DNA from: an uncultured Paracoccaceae bacterium
Lineage (GTDB): Bacteria; Pseudomonadota; Alphaproteobacteria; Rhodobacterales; Rhodobacteraceae
Direction: 5' to 3'
DNA length: 64,000 nt
NCBI GenBank assembly: GCA_947496605.1
Contig: CANMDF010000001.1
Span: forward strand, 248,001-312,000
In this document: positions 23,235-31,262 of the stretch, in pieces
Numbering within the stretch: position 1 is the stretch's first letter
How the letters are laid out: every line of letters begins with the position of its first letter
Notes under the pieces: generated by a model
Database searches by the model: none
Told to the model about the DNA's origin: nothing
The model's input: the letters and a program-made list of their open reading frames with translations, nothing else
Translations under genes and position numbers: made by a program

Positions 23235-25640
23235 ATGCAAGAACCGTTGAGTTCATCCTACCCCGTCCTGCCGTTGCGCGACATTGTGGTGTTTCCGCAT
23301 ATGATCGTGCCGCTTTTTGTGGGCCGTGATAAATCCGTCCGCGCCCTTGAAGAGGTGATGCAGGACGACAAGCAGATTTTGCTATCCAGCCAAGTCGACC
23401 CCGGTGAGGATGATCCGAAAGAGGATGGCATTTACCGCGCTGGCGTTTTGGCGAATGTGCTACAGTTGCTCAAGTTGCCCGATGGCACCGTGAAAGTGTT
23501 GGTTGAGGGCCGCGCGCGCGTCCAGATCACCGATTTTGTTGAGAACGACAGCTTCTTTGAGGCGTCTTGTACATACTTGTCCGAGACCGAGGGCGACCCC
23601 GCTGAGATCGAAGCGCTTGTCCGCAATGTCTCGGCCGAGTTTGAGCGTTATGCCAAGGTGAAAAAGAATATCCCAGAAGAGGCGATGGCGGCCGTTGGTG
23701 ATGCAACTGAACCTGCAAAACTGGCTGATTTGGTTGCGGGTCATTTGGGAATTGAAGTGGACCAAAAGCAGGGGCTTTTGGAGACGCTGTCTGTGTCAGA
23801 GCGGCTGGAAAAGGTCTTTGGCATGATGCAGGGCGAAATGTCCGTTTTGCAGGTTGAGAAAAAGATCAAAACCCGTGTGAAAACCCAAATGGAGCGGACC
23901 CAGCGCGAGTATTATTTGAATGAGCAAATGAAGGCCATTCAGAAGGAACTTGGCGATGGCGAAGAAGGCCAAAACGAAGTTGAGGAGCTGGAAAGCAAAA
24001 TCAACGAGACCAAGCTGTCCAAAGAGGCCCGTGAAAAGGTTGATGCTGAGCTGAAAAAGCTCAAGAACATGTCGCCGATGTCTGCGGAAGCCACTGTTGT
24101 GCGCAACTATATGGACTGGATTTTGGGTGTGCCTTGGGGCGTGAAGTCACGCACCAAGAAAGACCTGCACAAGGCCCAAGAGGTGCTGGACAATGACCAC
24201 TATGGCCTTGAGAAGGTCAAAGAACGGATTGTTGAGTATCTCGCAGTCCAGCAGCGCTCAAAGAAGCTCAAAGGCCCGATCATGTGTTTGGTCGGTCCTC
24301 CGGGCGTGGGTAAGACCAGCTTGGGTAAGTCCGTTGCGAAAGCCACAGGGCGCGAGTTTATTCGCATCTCCTTGGGGGGTGTGCGTGACGAGAGCGAGAT
24401 CCGGGGTCACCGCCGGACTTATATCGGGTCTATGCCCGGTAAAATTATTCAGGCACTGAAAAAGGCAAAGACCACCAACCCGCTGATCTTGCTCGATGAA
24501 ATTGACAAGATGGGGCAGGATTTCCGCGGCGATCCCGCGTCTGCGATGTTGGAAGTCCTTGATCCGGAACAGAATTCAACCTTCGTCGATCACTATTTGG
24601 AGGTTGAATACGACCTCTCGAACGTGATGTTCCTGACCACTGCAAACTCTTACAACATGCCGGGTCCCTTATTGGACCGGATGGAGATTATTTCGCTCTC
24701 TGGCTACACCGAGGACGAAAAGGTTGAGATTGCAAAGCAGCACCTGCTGCCGAAGGTCATGAAAAACCATGGGTTGAAAGACAAAGAGTTTTCAGTCGCC
24801 GATGACGCGTTGCTGGCGATGGTACGGGTCTATACCCGCGAAGCCGGCGTGCGGAATATGGAGCGCGAGCTGGCCAAGGTGGCCCGCAAAGCCGTGACCA
24901 TGATCGTCAAGAAAGAGGCAGAGGTGATCGAAGTGAATGCTGCCAACCTCAATGATTTCTTGGGCGTCGAAAAGCATCGCTTTGGATTGGCCGAGGAAGA
25001 AGATCAGGTTGGTGTTGTCACCGGTCTGGCGTGGACGTCTGTTGGTGGCGAATTGCTCAATATCGAAGCGCTGCGTCTGCCAGGCAAAGGCCGGATGAAG
25101 ACAACCGGTAAACTGGGCGATGTGATGAAAGAGTCGATTGATGCGGCATCCTCATACGTGCGCTCAATTGCACCTGAGATCGGTGTGAAGCCGCCTAAGT
25201 TCGACACGATCGACATTCACGTCCATGTGCCTGACGGGGCGACACCAAAGGATGGTCCAAGTGCTGGTCTGGCGATGGTCACGTCCATCGTGTCGGTCCT
25301 GACGGGTATTCCCGTGCGCAAAGATATCGCGATGACGGGCGAGGTCTCTTTGCGCGGTAATGCGATGCCTATCGGTGGTTTGAAAGAGAAACTGCTGGCT
25401 GCCTTGCGCGGTGGAATCACGACCGTTCTGATCCCACAGGATAACGCCAAGGACTTGCCGGAAATCCCTGACAACGTGAAAGAGGGGCTGACGATCATCC
25501 CTGTGACCCACGTATCGGAGGTGCTGGAACATGCGCTGGTCAGTAAGCCAGAAGCGATTGAGTGGGACGAAGCCGCAGAAGAAGCGGCAGCGGCGGCACT
25601 CAAAGCGCAAGCGGGGGGCGAGGGTGTGCGCCCGCACTGA
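23235..25640 (+). CDS. lon: ATP-dependent protease Lon
   Basis: Cytosolic AAA+ protease that removes damaged and short-lived regulatory proteins. In the 801-residue protein the N-terminal substrate-binding domain begins YPVLPLRDIVVFPHM. The Walker A GPPGVGKTSLGKS starts at about residue 353, followed by the Walker B LILLDEIDKM. The Ser-Lys dyad is S676 (PKDGPSAGLAM) and K719 (GLKEKLL), 43 residues apart as in the E. coli enzyme. The ATG at 23235 has AAGGA upstream and the family's usual start; an in-frame ATG at 23184 also has a good site (GAGGAGA) and would add 17 residues. A heat-shock promoter lies upstream. Confidence 0.97.
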   Translation: MQEPLSSSYPVLPLRDIVVFPHMIVPLFVGRDKSVRALEEVMQDDKQILLSSQVDPGEDDPKEDGIYRAGVLANVLQLLKLPDGTVKVLVEGRARVQITDFVENDSFFEASCTYLSETEGDPAEIEALVRNVSAEFERYAKVKKNIPEEAMAAVGDATEPAKLADLVAGHLGIEVDQKQGLLETLSVSERLEKVFGMMQGEMSVLQVEKKIKTRVKTQMERTQREYYLNEQMKAIQKELGDGEEGQNEVEELESKINETKLSKEAREKVDAELKKLKNMSPMSAEATVVRNYMDWILGVPWGVKSRTKKDLHKAQEVLDNDHYGLEKVKERIVEYLAVQQRSKKLKGPIMCLVGPPGVGKTSLGKSVAKATGREFIRISLGGVRDESEIRGHRRTYIGSMPGKIIQALKKAKTTNPLILLDEIDKMGQDFRGDPASAMLEVLDPEQNSTFVDHYLEVEYDLSNVMFLTTANSYNMPGPLLDRMEIISLSGYTEDEKVEIAKQHLLPKVMKNHGLKDKEFSVADDALLAMVRVYTREAGVRNMERELAKVARKAVTMIVKKEAEVIEVNAANLNDFLGVEKHRFGLAEEEDQVGVVTGLAWTSVGGELLNIEALRLPGKGRMKTTGKLGDVMKESIDAASSYVRSIAPEIGVKPPKFDTIDIHVHVPDGATPKDGPSAGLAMVTSIVSVLTGIPVRKDIAMTGEVSLRGNAMPIGGLKEKLLAALRGGITTVLIPQDNAKDLPEIPDNVKEGLTIIPVTHVSEVLEHALVSKPEAIEWDEAAEEAAAAALKAQAGGEGVRPH

Positions 25641-25660
25641 TTGTCCCCGCTCAATGCATG

Positions 25661-25692
25661 AAAGGCGCTCTTGCGAAAGCTTGGGCGCCTTT
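25661..25692 (+). terminator. Terminator after lon
   Basis: Stem AAAGGCGC (25661-25668) and GCGCCTTT (25685-25692) with a 16-nt loop, followed by a T-rich stretch, 20 bp after the lon stop. Confidence 0.75.
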
Positions 25693-25769
25693 TCTTTTGC
25701 GCCTCTATCCGCTTGACGTTCCGCCCCACACGCGCGGTAATGCGCGAAGCTCATTAAAGGACTAAAGAA

Positions 25770-26063
25770 ATGGCTGTTTTGCCGACTGATGCCGAGACCA
25801 ACCTGATCAAAAAACCAGAATTGCTGGATGAGGTCGTCTTGCGCACGAACCTTAAGAAGCGCGATGTTAAGCCTGCAGTCGAGGCAGCGCTGGCAGTGCT
25901 TGGCGACGCATTGCGTGACGGGTCAGAGGTGAATATCCCGCCTTTGGGCAAGCTACGTGTTGTGAAGTCAAAGACGTTAGAGAATGGCGCGGCGGTTATG
26001 ACCTTGAAGCTGCGCACCCCCAAGAATGCGATGAAAGCTGTCGCACATGACAGTGATGCGTAA
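25770..26063 (+). CDS. HU/IHF-family DNA-binding protein
   Basis: A 97-residue basic protein of the HU family. It shows the N-terminal helical dimer part (KPELLDEVVLRTNLKKRDVKPAVEAAL), GSEVNIPPLGKLRVV, which is the usual turn before the beta arms, and the arm/C-terminal strand VMTLKLRTPKNA. The arm is shorter than in typical HU (90 residues with PGF/GRNP motif), so DNA binding may differ. AAAGGA precedes the ATG. It lies between lon and a histidine phosphatase gene 15 bp downstream, with which it may be cotranscribed. Confidence 0.85.
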   Translation: MAVLPTDAETNLIKKPELLDEVVLRTNLKKRDVKPAVEAALAVLGDALRDGSEVNIPPLGKLRVVKSKTLENGAAVMTLKLRTPKNAMKAVAHDSDA

Positions 26064-26078
26064 GTAGCCGAAGTACGC

Positions 26079-26639
26079 ATGATTTTCCCAGAGCTATACA
26101 TCCTGCGCCATGGCGAGACGACGTGGAACGCAGAGAACCGCATGCAAGGCGAGTTGAACTCGCCATTGACCGAGAAAGGTTTACGCGACGCTGCCCGCCA
26201 GCAGGACATCCTTGCGGATCTGGACCTAGATGACTTTGTCTTTTTCTCAAGCCCGCAGGGCCGTGCTTTTCAAACAGCGGGCATCGCTTTGGCAGGTATC
26301 GCAGACCACATCCGTACCGACGACCGCTTGCGCGAGATTGGTGTCGGTGATTGGTCAGGGCGCCTGCGCGATGAGTTGCCAATGCCCAAGGGCAAAGACC
26401 CATTTATGGCGCAGTATGAAATCGCACCGAATGGTGAGGGGTTCGCTGCGGTGAAACTGCGTTGCCGTGCTTTCCTAGAAGACTTGAAAGGCCCGTCGGT
26501 CCTTGTGACCCATGGAATCACAAGCAGCATCATTCGCGGATTGGTGGTCGGCGAAAAGGCACATGCTGTCCGTACGACCCATGGCGGGCAGGGGTGTGTC
26601 TACCATCTGAAAGATGGTGATCAATTCCTGTTGGAATGA
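26079..26639 (+). CDS. Histidine phosphatase (phosphoglycerate mutase-like) family protein
   Basis: A 186-residue enzyme with the RHGET motif at residues 10-14 (H11 is the phosphorylated histidine), SSPQGRAFQTAGIA as the second arginine/phosphate site, and VTHGITSSIIRG carrying the second catalytic histidine. It could be a cofactor-dependent phosphoglycerate mutase-like or general phosphomonoesterase; the short length favours a phosphatase. The tRNA-Val gene begins 42 bp downstream. Confidence 0.85.
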   Translation: MIFPELYILRHGETTWNAENRMQGELNSPLTEKGLRDAARQQDILADLDLDDFVFFSSPQGRAFQTAGIALAGIADHIRTDDRLREIGVGDWSGRLRDELPMPKGKDPFMAQYEIAPNGEGFAAVKLRCRAFLEDLKGPSVLVTHGITSSIIRGLVVGEKAHAVRTTHGGQGCVYHLKDGDQFLLE

Positions 26640-26681
26640 GGCTTGCACTGTCTGCACGGCTGGTCTAAATGATGCGTCGTC

Positions 26682-26757
26682 GGGTGATTAGCTCAGTTGG
26701 TAGAGCGCTTCCTTTACACGGAAGATGTCGGGAGTTCGAGCCTCTCATCACCCACCA
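26682..26757 (+). tRNA. tRNA-Val (anticodon TAC)
   Basis: A 76-nt cloverleaf. The acceptor GGGTGAT pairs with ATCACCC, the D arm is GCTC...GAGC, the anticodon stem CTTCC/GGAAG has loop TTTACAC (anticodon TAC), the T arm is GGGAG-TTCGAGC-CTCTC, the discriminator is A, and CCA is encoded. Its last 36 nt are repeated at 29794-29829 with one mismatch, marking it as an integration site. Confidence 0.96.
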
Positions 26758-26917
26758 TAAAGCTGGTGTCTTTTGTATATAGCTTTTTGGTCTTGCATGT
26801 CTTGTTGCTTGCGAATTTCAGGGTTGCAATCCGTTGCGTGTAAGAGCTGACCCATGCAATGAAGCGGTATATCTCAATGATCTGTTCGACAAAGTCTAAA
26901 AACTAGCGTGTGAAAAG

Positions 26918-27760
26918 CTACTGCCGAAGCGATTTCCAGAACCGGAAGCCTTTCTTAGCAAGCGGTTTTAGACCTGATCGATCAAGTAAGTTCCACAAGA
27001 AGGCTTTCCTTACTTGATGACGAATTGTCGCCTCATCATCGCCAAAACTCTCCCAAACACGAATACCAGACGCACGCATGCGGCTGGCACGGTTTGGAAT
27101 GAATTCAACTGGAAGCCCTGATTTGTCCAAACAGTACTTAAGTAAGAGCTCCGAATGCAGCGGCGCATCCGTATCCTGACAAAAGTTCAGCATTTGGGTA
27201 ACTCGTTGTCCATATGCCTCAATGGCTTTGGGTCCGACAGCAACTGCGAAACGATCATTGTAACCACCCCAAGATTGCCAGGCAGGCAAATAGACGCGAT
27301 CTGGACCATCCTCTAGTGCATTCTGCAGAACAGGTTTGAGACTATCCCAATACTTCAGATCAGGTCGTACAAATACGACTATCTCTGCTCCATCTCGCAG
27401 TGCCTGCACAGTTGTCGCGTTTATAGAATGAAGTTGGTGTACCAAATTACGCGTTGAAATATTTTCATTTTTCCACGCATCGCCAAACGCAATGATGTCC
27501 TCAAAGTTTCGATGTGCCAAGCACAGGTTAGGCTCTTCTATTTCTAGATGGTCTGGTCGCAACAATTGGGCTTCGCGTGCGTCAATCGACCCGTCTGGTG
27601 CACCATTTACCGATAAGACTGTTCTCTCATCAAAAAAATGAGCGATCACCCGTATCTCAGCAAGGGACTTGGCGGGTCCGATAACACGCCGGAATATAGA
27701 TTTATGGGTGTGCTTCAAAGACCGAGGGACACCATAAAAACAGATTGCTACATGAGCCAT
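26918..27760 (-). CDS. Putative glycosyltransferase-like surface polysaccharide protein, unrecognised family
   Basis: A 280-residue protein. It begins with a beta strand typical of GT-A-like folds (AHVAICFYGVPRSLKHTH), has IVVFVRPDLKYWDSL about residue 130 (an RPDL acidic motif as seen in sugar-nucleotide binding sites), then YLPAWQSWGGYNDRFAVA, resembling the acceptor part of LPS or capsule glycosyltransferases, and a basic C-terminus. No signal peptide or membrane segment is seen. AGGA lies 7 nt before the ATG at 27760; a TTG at 27766 is less likely. The assignment rests on fold-like patterns and neighbours (an FkbM methyltransferase and an acyltransferase), not on a family I can name. Confidence 0.55.
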   Translation of the reverse strand: MAHVAICFYGVPRSLKHTHKSIFRRVIGPAKSLAEIRVIAHFFDERTVLSVNGAPDGSIDAREAQLLRPDHLEIEEPNLCLAHRNFEDIIAFGDAWKNENISTRNLVHQLHSINATTVQALRDGAEIVVFVRPDLKYWDSLKPVLQNALEDGPDRVYLPAWQSWGGYNDRFAVAVGPKAIEAYGQRVTQMLNFCQDTDAPLHSELLLKYCLDKSGLPVEFIPNRASRMRASGIRVWESFGDDEATIRHQVRKAFLWNLLDRSGLKPLAKKGFRFWKSLRQ

Positions 27761-27808
27761 ACGCAAATCCTAAAAAGAAGCCTTTAGACGTGGCTTAACA
27801 GCGAAGAT

Positions 27809-28492
27809 TTATCGACGTTCGCATGTCCAAACATTGCCAGTAGAGACCGAGGGTATTGGCCTAAATCCTGCTTTCAGCAATCGATATTTACATACCCAGC
27901 TCCCAACTATGCCATAATGTTCTGGGTGAAATTCGACGATAATGGCTCTTACATCTGCAAGGTTTGCGTGTTTTAAGAAAATGCGTTCGGCACCTTCGAT
28001 ATCCATCAGCAGGATATCAGCTTGAAAGTCCTTTTGAACATCAACTAAATCTTCGGTCGGGATATCTACACTGTATTTTGTATGGGCTTCGCTCTTTGAC
28101 ATGGATGACCCAAGGAAACTCTTGTGTACGTGAAACTGCAATACGTCTGGCGGATTGGGTTCGCTCATCAGCAGCGCGTTTCGAACCTCATGTGTCTGAT
28201 CTAAGCCATTCAAATGATAAATTGAATTGATGGAAGGGATAAGTTCAGGGTTTGCTTCAAAAGCTAGATGTTTCGAAATTTTTTTTCGCGATCCAATAAA
28301 GGTGCCTACAATGCCCAGACCGGCACCAACCTCTAAAATTCTGTCCCCATCTTTCACAACGGCTAGAGCGCCTTCGAGCTCTTCTTTTTCGTATTCATCA
28401 GCTTGGAGCTTCGCCACAATCTCCGTACCCAAAAAATGCGAATTTGGTATCGCAATTCCCCGCCATTCGAATGCCGCAGTTTTTTCACTCAT
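27809..28492 (-). CDS. FkbM-family methyltransferase
   Basis: A 227-residue SAM-dependent methyltransferase. Motif I is ILEVGAGLGIVG (about residues 52-63), the acidic strand LAFEANPELIPSI follows, and DILLMDIEGAERIFL near residue 160 is the characteristic FkbM D-x-E-G element. FkbM enzymes methylate hydroxyls on polyketides or polysaccharides; here sugar O-methylation is likely from context. It lies 48 bp upstream of the glycosyltransferase-like gene on the same strand, forming a two-gene unit inside the islet. Confidence 0.82.
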   Translation of the reverse strand: MSEKTAAFEWRGIAIPNSHFLGTEIVAKLQADEYEKEELEGALAVVKDGDRILEVGAGLGIVGTFIGSRKKISKHLAFEANPELIPSINSIYHLNGLDQTHEVRNALLMSEPNPPDVLQFHVHKSFLGSSMSKSEAHTKYSVDIPTEDLVDVQKDFQADILLMDIEGAERIFLKHANLADVRAIIVEFHPEHYGIVGSWVCKYRLLKAGFRPIPSVSTGNVWTCERR

Positions 28493-28678
28493 AAGGAATT
28501 CCCCTTAATTTTCTGTAATGGGACACCAGCTCCAATTCATGGAGAGTGGCACAGCTAACAAATCTGATCAGCCAAATTCCAGCAATTGTAAGAATGCTCA
28601 AATTCAGTGCCTTACATTGAAGGTCTCTTTCCTATAGCCTGAAAACATTGAAGTTTTCAACGGTCAAACACTCTAAGA

Positions 28679-29749
28679 ATGAAACCATCCCAAGGCAGTT
28701 ATTTTGTTGGCTTAGATCATATCCGCGCACTCGCTGCGTTCACTGTTTTTGTCTGGCATTTCAACCATGTGTCCGACGGGCACCTCGCGACCTCCGAGTA
28801 CCCGTTTCTGGCGATATTGATGGAAGGGCATGTCGGCGTTGCTATTTTCATGACCCTAAGCGGATACCTTTTCGCAAAAATCTTATTCGACGCACGGTTC
28901 TTCTACCCCGCGTTTCTCTATAACAGGTTCTTAAGACTGTTGCCCTTACTGATTTTGGTCACCGCAATAGTAATGCTGAGAAAAGATCGGCCTGATGCTG
29001 TTATCGCCTTTCTCAAGACCTTTGTGCGAGGATTTGTGTTTCCGGAATGGCCCAATGGCGGTTGGTCTGTTGCCGTAGAACTCCATTTCTATTTTCTGTT
29101 GCCTGTTCTCCTTTGGATAACACGAAAATCAAAGTACATTTGCTTATGTTTGATTGCTTGTTGCCTATTGGGCAGGTGGGCCGTTTGGTCGACCGAGGGC
29201 ACTGTTCAGACTCTATCCTACTGGACGATCGTAGGCCGGATAGATCAATTTATTCTTGGTCTTCTTGCTTTTGTCACCGCAGATCTAGTGAAAAACAAGC
29301 ATGTCAGAGCCTTGCTAATATTTTTCACTCTCCTCACGTACATTGCATTTTTTGACCACTTAGGAGGGTTCTATTCCAACACCAGATATCCATCTCCACA
29401 TCCAGTCTGGATCATTGACCCCACGATCCTCGGCCTTGGCTTTGCTTATCTTGTGGCTTGGTATGATACATCGTTCACCATGCCAAACAAAGGCATCTCG
29501 GGCCTAATCGCTAGAATAGGTGCTTGCTCTTATTCGATCTATCTGTTGCATTCGTTCGTCGTGTTCTGGGCAGCGCAGTGGATCCACGACAATATCGTTG
29601 ATTTGACTAGCTCAGTTTCAATGTTGTTATCAGCTACGGTATGTTTTCTTTTGTTCGTACCGTTTGCATATCTAAGCTACATAATTATCGAGCTGCCGCC
29701 TTTGCGCTTTAGGTTAAACGACCGCCGCACCAAACGGTGCCTTCTCTAA
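28679..29749 (+). CDS. Acyltransferase-3 family membrane O-acyltransferase
   Basis: A 356-residue protein with about ten hydrophobic helices. The N-terminal family signature is GLDHIRALAAFTVFVWHFNH, with the catalytic-type histidine, and VGVAIFMTLSGYLFAKILF, FLYNRFLRLLPLL and WSVAVELHFYFLLPVLL follow in the expected order. Such proteins O-acetylate or otherwise acylate lipopolysaccharide, capsule or peptidoglycan sugars at the cytoplasmic membrane. It is divergent from the FkbM gene. The start has only a weak AAG site, and a 7-bp inverted repeat TGAAAAC/GTTTTCA (28640-28659) lies 20 bp upstream. Confidence 0.88.
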   Translation: MKPSQGSYFVGLDHIRALAAFTVFVWHFNHVSDGHLATSEYPFLAILMEGHVGVAIFMTLSGYLFAKILFDARFFYPAFLYNRFLRLLPLLILVTAIVMLRKDRPDAVIAFLKTFVRGFVFPEWPNGGWSVAVELHFYFLLPVLLWITRKSKYICLCLIACCLLGRWAVWSTEGTVQTLSYWTIVGRIDQFILGLLAFVTADLVKNKHVRALLIFFTLLTYIAFFDHLGGFYSNTRYPSPHPVWIIDPTILGLGFAYLVAWYDTSFTMPNKGISGLIARIGACSYSIYLLHSFVVFWAAQWIHDNIVDLTSSVSMLLSATVCFLLFVPFAYLSYIIIELPPLRFRLNDRRTKRCLL

Positions 29750-29793
29750 GGCTTTGCCAAAGTATCCAAACGGACGTCCTGATCTTTTTACTC

Positions 29794-29829
29794 AAGATGC
29801 CGGGAGTTCGAGCCTCTCATCACCCACCA
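29794..29829 (+). repeat. Right-hand att-like repeat: tRNA-Val 3' fragment
   Basis: 35 of 36 bases match tRNA-Val positions 26722-26757, including the whole T arm, the acceptor 3' strand and CCA; the mismatch is C29800 against T26728. The sequence to its left (TCTTTTTACTCA) only loosely resembles the anticodon arm, so no intact tRNA is formed. The 150 bp to its right hold the pirin promoter region, with GAACG repeated three times (29853, 29866, 29875). Confidence 0.8.
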
Positions 29830-29979
29830 CTTTCCTATAGAATTGCAAAGATGAACGTTCGATATGAACGTGTCGAACGGCACCCTTTGCAAAAATGCAC
29901 ATATTCTATTCGCTCAGATGTCTATCTTCTATTCCTGCACAGTTTAGTTTCAGTTCAGAACTGACGAAGGAGAATGCAG

Positions 29980-30918
29980 ATGAGCTGGAACCCCGCACTT
30001 GACCCAGATTGCCCAACGGGTGATGCCGTCGATGCAATCGAAACCGTTATTGTGCCGCGTGCCCGCGATATTGGTGGGTTTGAGGTCCGTCGTGCTTTGC
30101 CTGCCCCGCGCCGGCAAATGGTTGGACCTTTTATTTTCTTTGATCAAATGGGACCGGCAGAGTTTGTAACAGGCACAGGTATTGACGTGCGCCCGCACCC
30201 CCACATTGGACTTGCGACGGTCACCTATCTGCATCGCGGCTCAATTCATCATCGCGACAGTTTGGGCACGGATCAGTGGATTGAGCCGGGTGCAATGAAT
30301 CTGATGATCGCAGGGCATGGGATCACCCATTCGGAACGCATGGACGGCGAAGCGCTTAAGAAACCACAAAGCCTCTTTGGGATTCAGTCATGGATCGCAT
30401 TGCCTAAAGGCGCAGAAGACCGCGAAGCGGCTTTCATTCACGCGCCCAAAGCTGATTTGCCGATGATGGAAGGTGAGGGCAAGCAGGTGCGTTTGATTAT
30501 GGGTGATGCTTACGGTGAGCGTGCCCCTGTCGAGACCCCGTCAGAGATGTTCTACTTGGATGCAGTGCTGGAACCGGGCGCAACTTTGCCATTGCCAGAT
30601 AACCACGAAGATCGTGGTGCTTATGTGCTTGAGGGTGAAGTTGAAATCGCAGGGCAGAGCTTTGACCAAGGCCGCATGATGGTCTTTCGGCCAGGTGACC
30701 GGGTCAGCATGAAGGCCGGGCCGCAAGGCGCGCGTGTGATGCTGTTGGGCGGTGCGACGATGGAGGGCGAGCGCTATATTTGGTGGAATTTCGTGGCCTC
30801 AAGCAAAGAACGGATTGAGGAGGCTAAGGAAGCTTGGCGCGCTGGCGATTGGCAAAATGGACGCTTTCAATTGCCGCCTGATGATGACGCTGAATTTATT
30901 CCGCTGCCAACGCGCTAA
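29980..30918 (+). CDS. Pirin family protein (bicupin)
   Basis: A 312-residue pirin. The N-terminal cupin has VRRALPAPRRQMVGPFIFFDQM and RPHPHIGLATVTYLHRG with the metal-binding histidines, then HGITHSERM; the C-terminal cupin contains LPLPDNHEDRGAYVLEGEVEI. Bacterial pirins are iron-binding proteins, some with quercetinase activity; the role here is not known. AAGGAG is 7 nt from the ATG at 29980, so that start is preferred to the ATG at 29974. It is the first host gene to the right of the tRNA-Val islet. Confidence 0.9.
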   Translation: MSWNPALDPDCPTGDAVDAIETVIVPRARDIGGFEVRRALPAPRRQMVGPFIFFDQMGPAEFVTGTGIDVRPHPHIGLATVTYLHRGSIHHRDSLGTDQWIEPGAMNLMIAGHGITHSERMDGEALKKPQSLFGIQSWIALPKGAEDREAAFIHAPKADLPMMEGEGKQVRLIMGDAYGERAPVETPSEMFYLDAVLEPGATLPLPDNHEDRGAYVLEGEVEIAGQSFDQGRMMVFRPGDRVSMKAGPQGARVMLLGGATMEGERYIWWNFVASSKERIEEAKEAWRAGDWQNGRFQLPPDDDAEFIPLPTR

Positions 30919-30991
30919 GGGCGCTTGACGGGGGGCGTTCCCACACTTAGAAGCAGCGCACGTTCGGTAGCGATACTGAACATGTAGATGC

Positions 30992-31068
30992 GCGGTTGTA
31001 GCTCAGCTGGTTAGAGTACCGGCCTGTCACGCCGGGGGTCGCGGGTTCGAGCCCCGTCAACCGCGCCA
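30992..31068 (+). tRNA. tRNA-Asp (anticodon GTC), copy 1
   Basis: A 77-nt cloverleaf. The acceptor GCGGTTG pairs with CAACCGC, the anticodon loop CTGTCAC gives GTC, the T loop is GTTCGAGC, the discriminator is G, and CCA is encoded. TTGACG at 30925-30930 with TTAGAA 16 bp on is a possible promoter. Confidence 0.96.
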
Positions 31069-31182
31069 CTGCACTTTCTCCCTTAGACATGAACCTTCTT
31101 TGGCTCTCATTGCAAAAGTTTTGGCGCAGCGCAGTTTTGACGTTGACGCCCTGCGCATCCGCTATTATCCCGCCTGACACGC

Positions 31183-31259
31183 GCGGTTGTAGCTCAGCTG
31201 GTTAGAGTACCGGCCTGTCACGCCGGGGGTCGCGGGTTCGAGCCCCGTCAACCGCGCCA
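31183..31259 (+). tRNA. tRNA-Asp (anticodon GTC), copy 2
   Basis: Identical in all 77 positions to the copy 191 bp upstream. The 114-bp spacer between the copies is different sequence and contains TTGACG twice and TATTAT, so this copy may have its own promoter. Confidence 0.96.
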
Positions 31260-31262
31260 CTT

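Larger units (their letters stand above)
26722..29829. mobile_element. tRNA-Val-borne genomic islet bounded by 36-nt att-like direct repeats, no integrase
   Basis: The tRNA-Val 3' end (26722-26757, variable loop through CCA) recurs at 29794-29829 with a single T-to-C difference; the repeats are 3072 bp apart. Between them lie three genes of cell-surface polysaccharide type, in DNA visibly richer in A and T than both flanks, with weak ribosome binding sites. Direct repeats of a tRNA 3' end are the hallmark of tyrosine-integrase insertion, but no integrase, excisionase or relic is visible. The islet was therefore mobilised in trans or has lost its integrase. The flanks (histidine phosphatase on the left, pirin on the right) look native. 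Confidence 0.75.

Noticed and set aside
30947..31180. 77-codon ORF antisense to the first tRNA-Asp (containing GLEPATPGVTGRYSNQLSYNR-like sequence)
   Set aside because: It is the well-known false ORF produced by reading tRNA-Asp on the opposite strand; it overlaps the tRNA fully and has no ribosome binding site.
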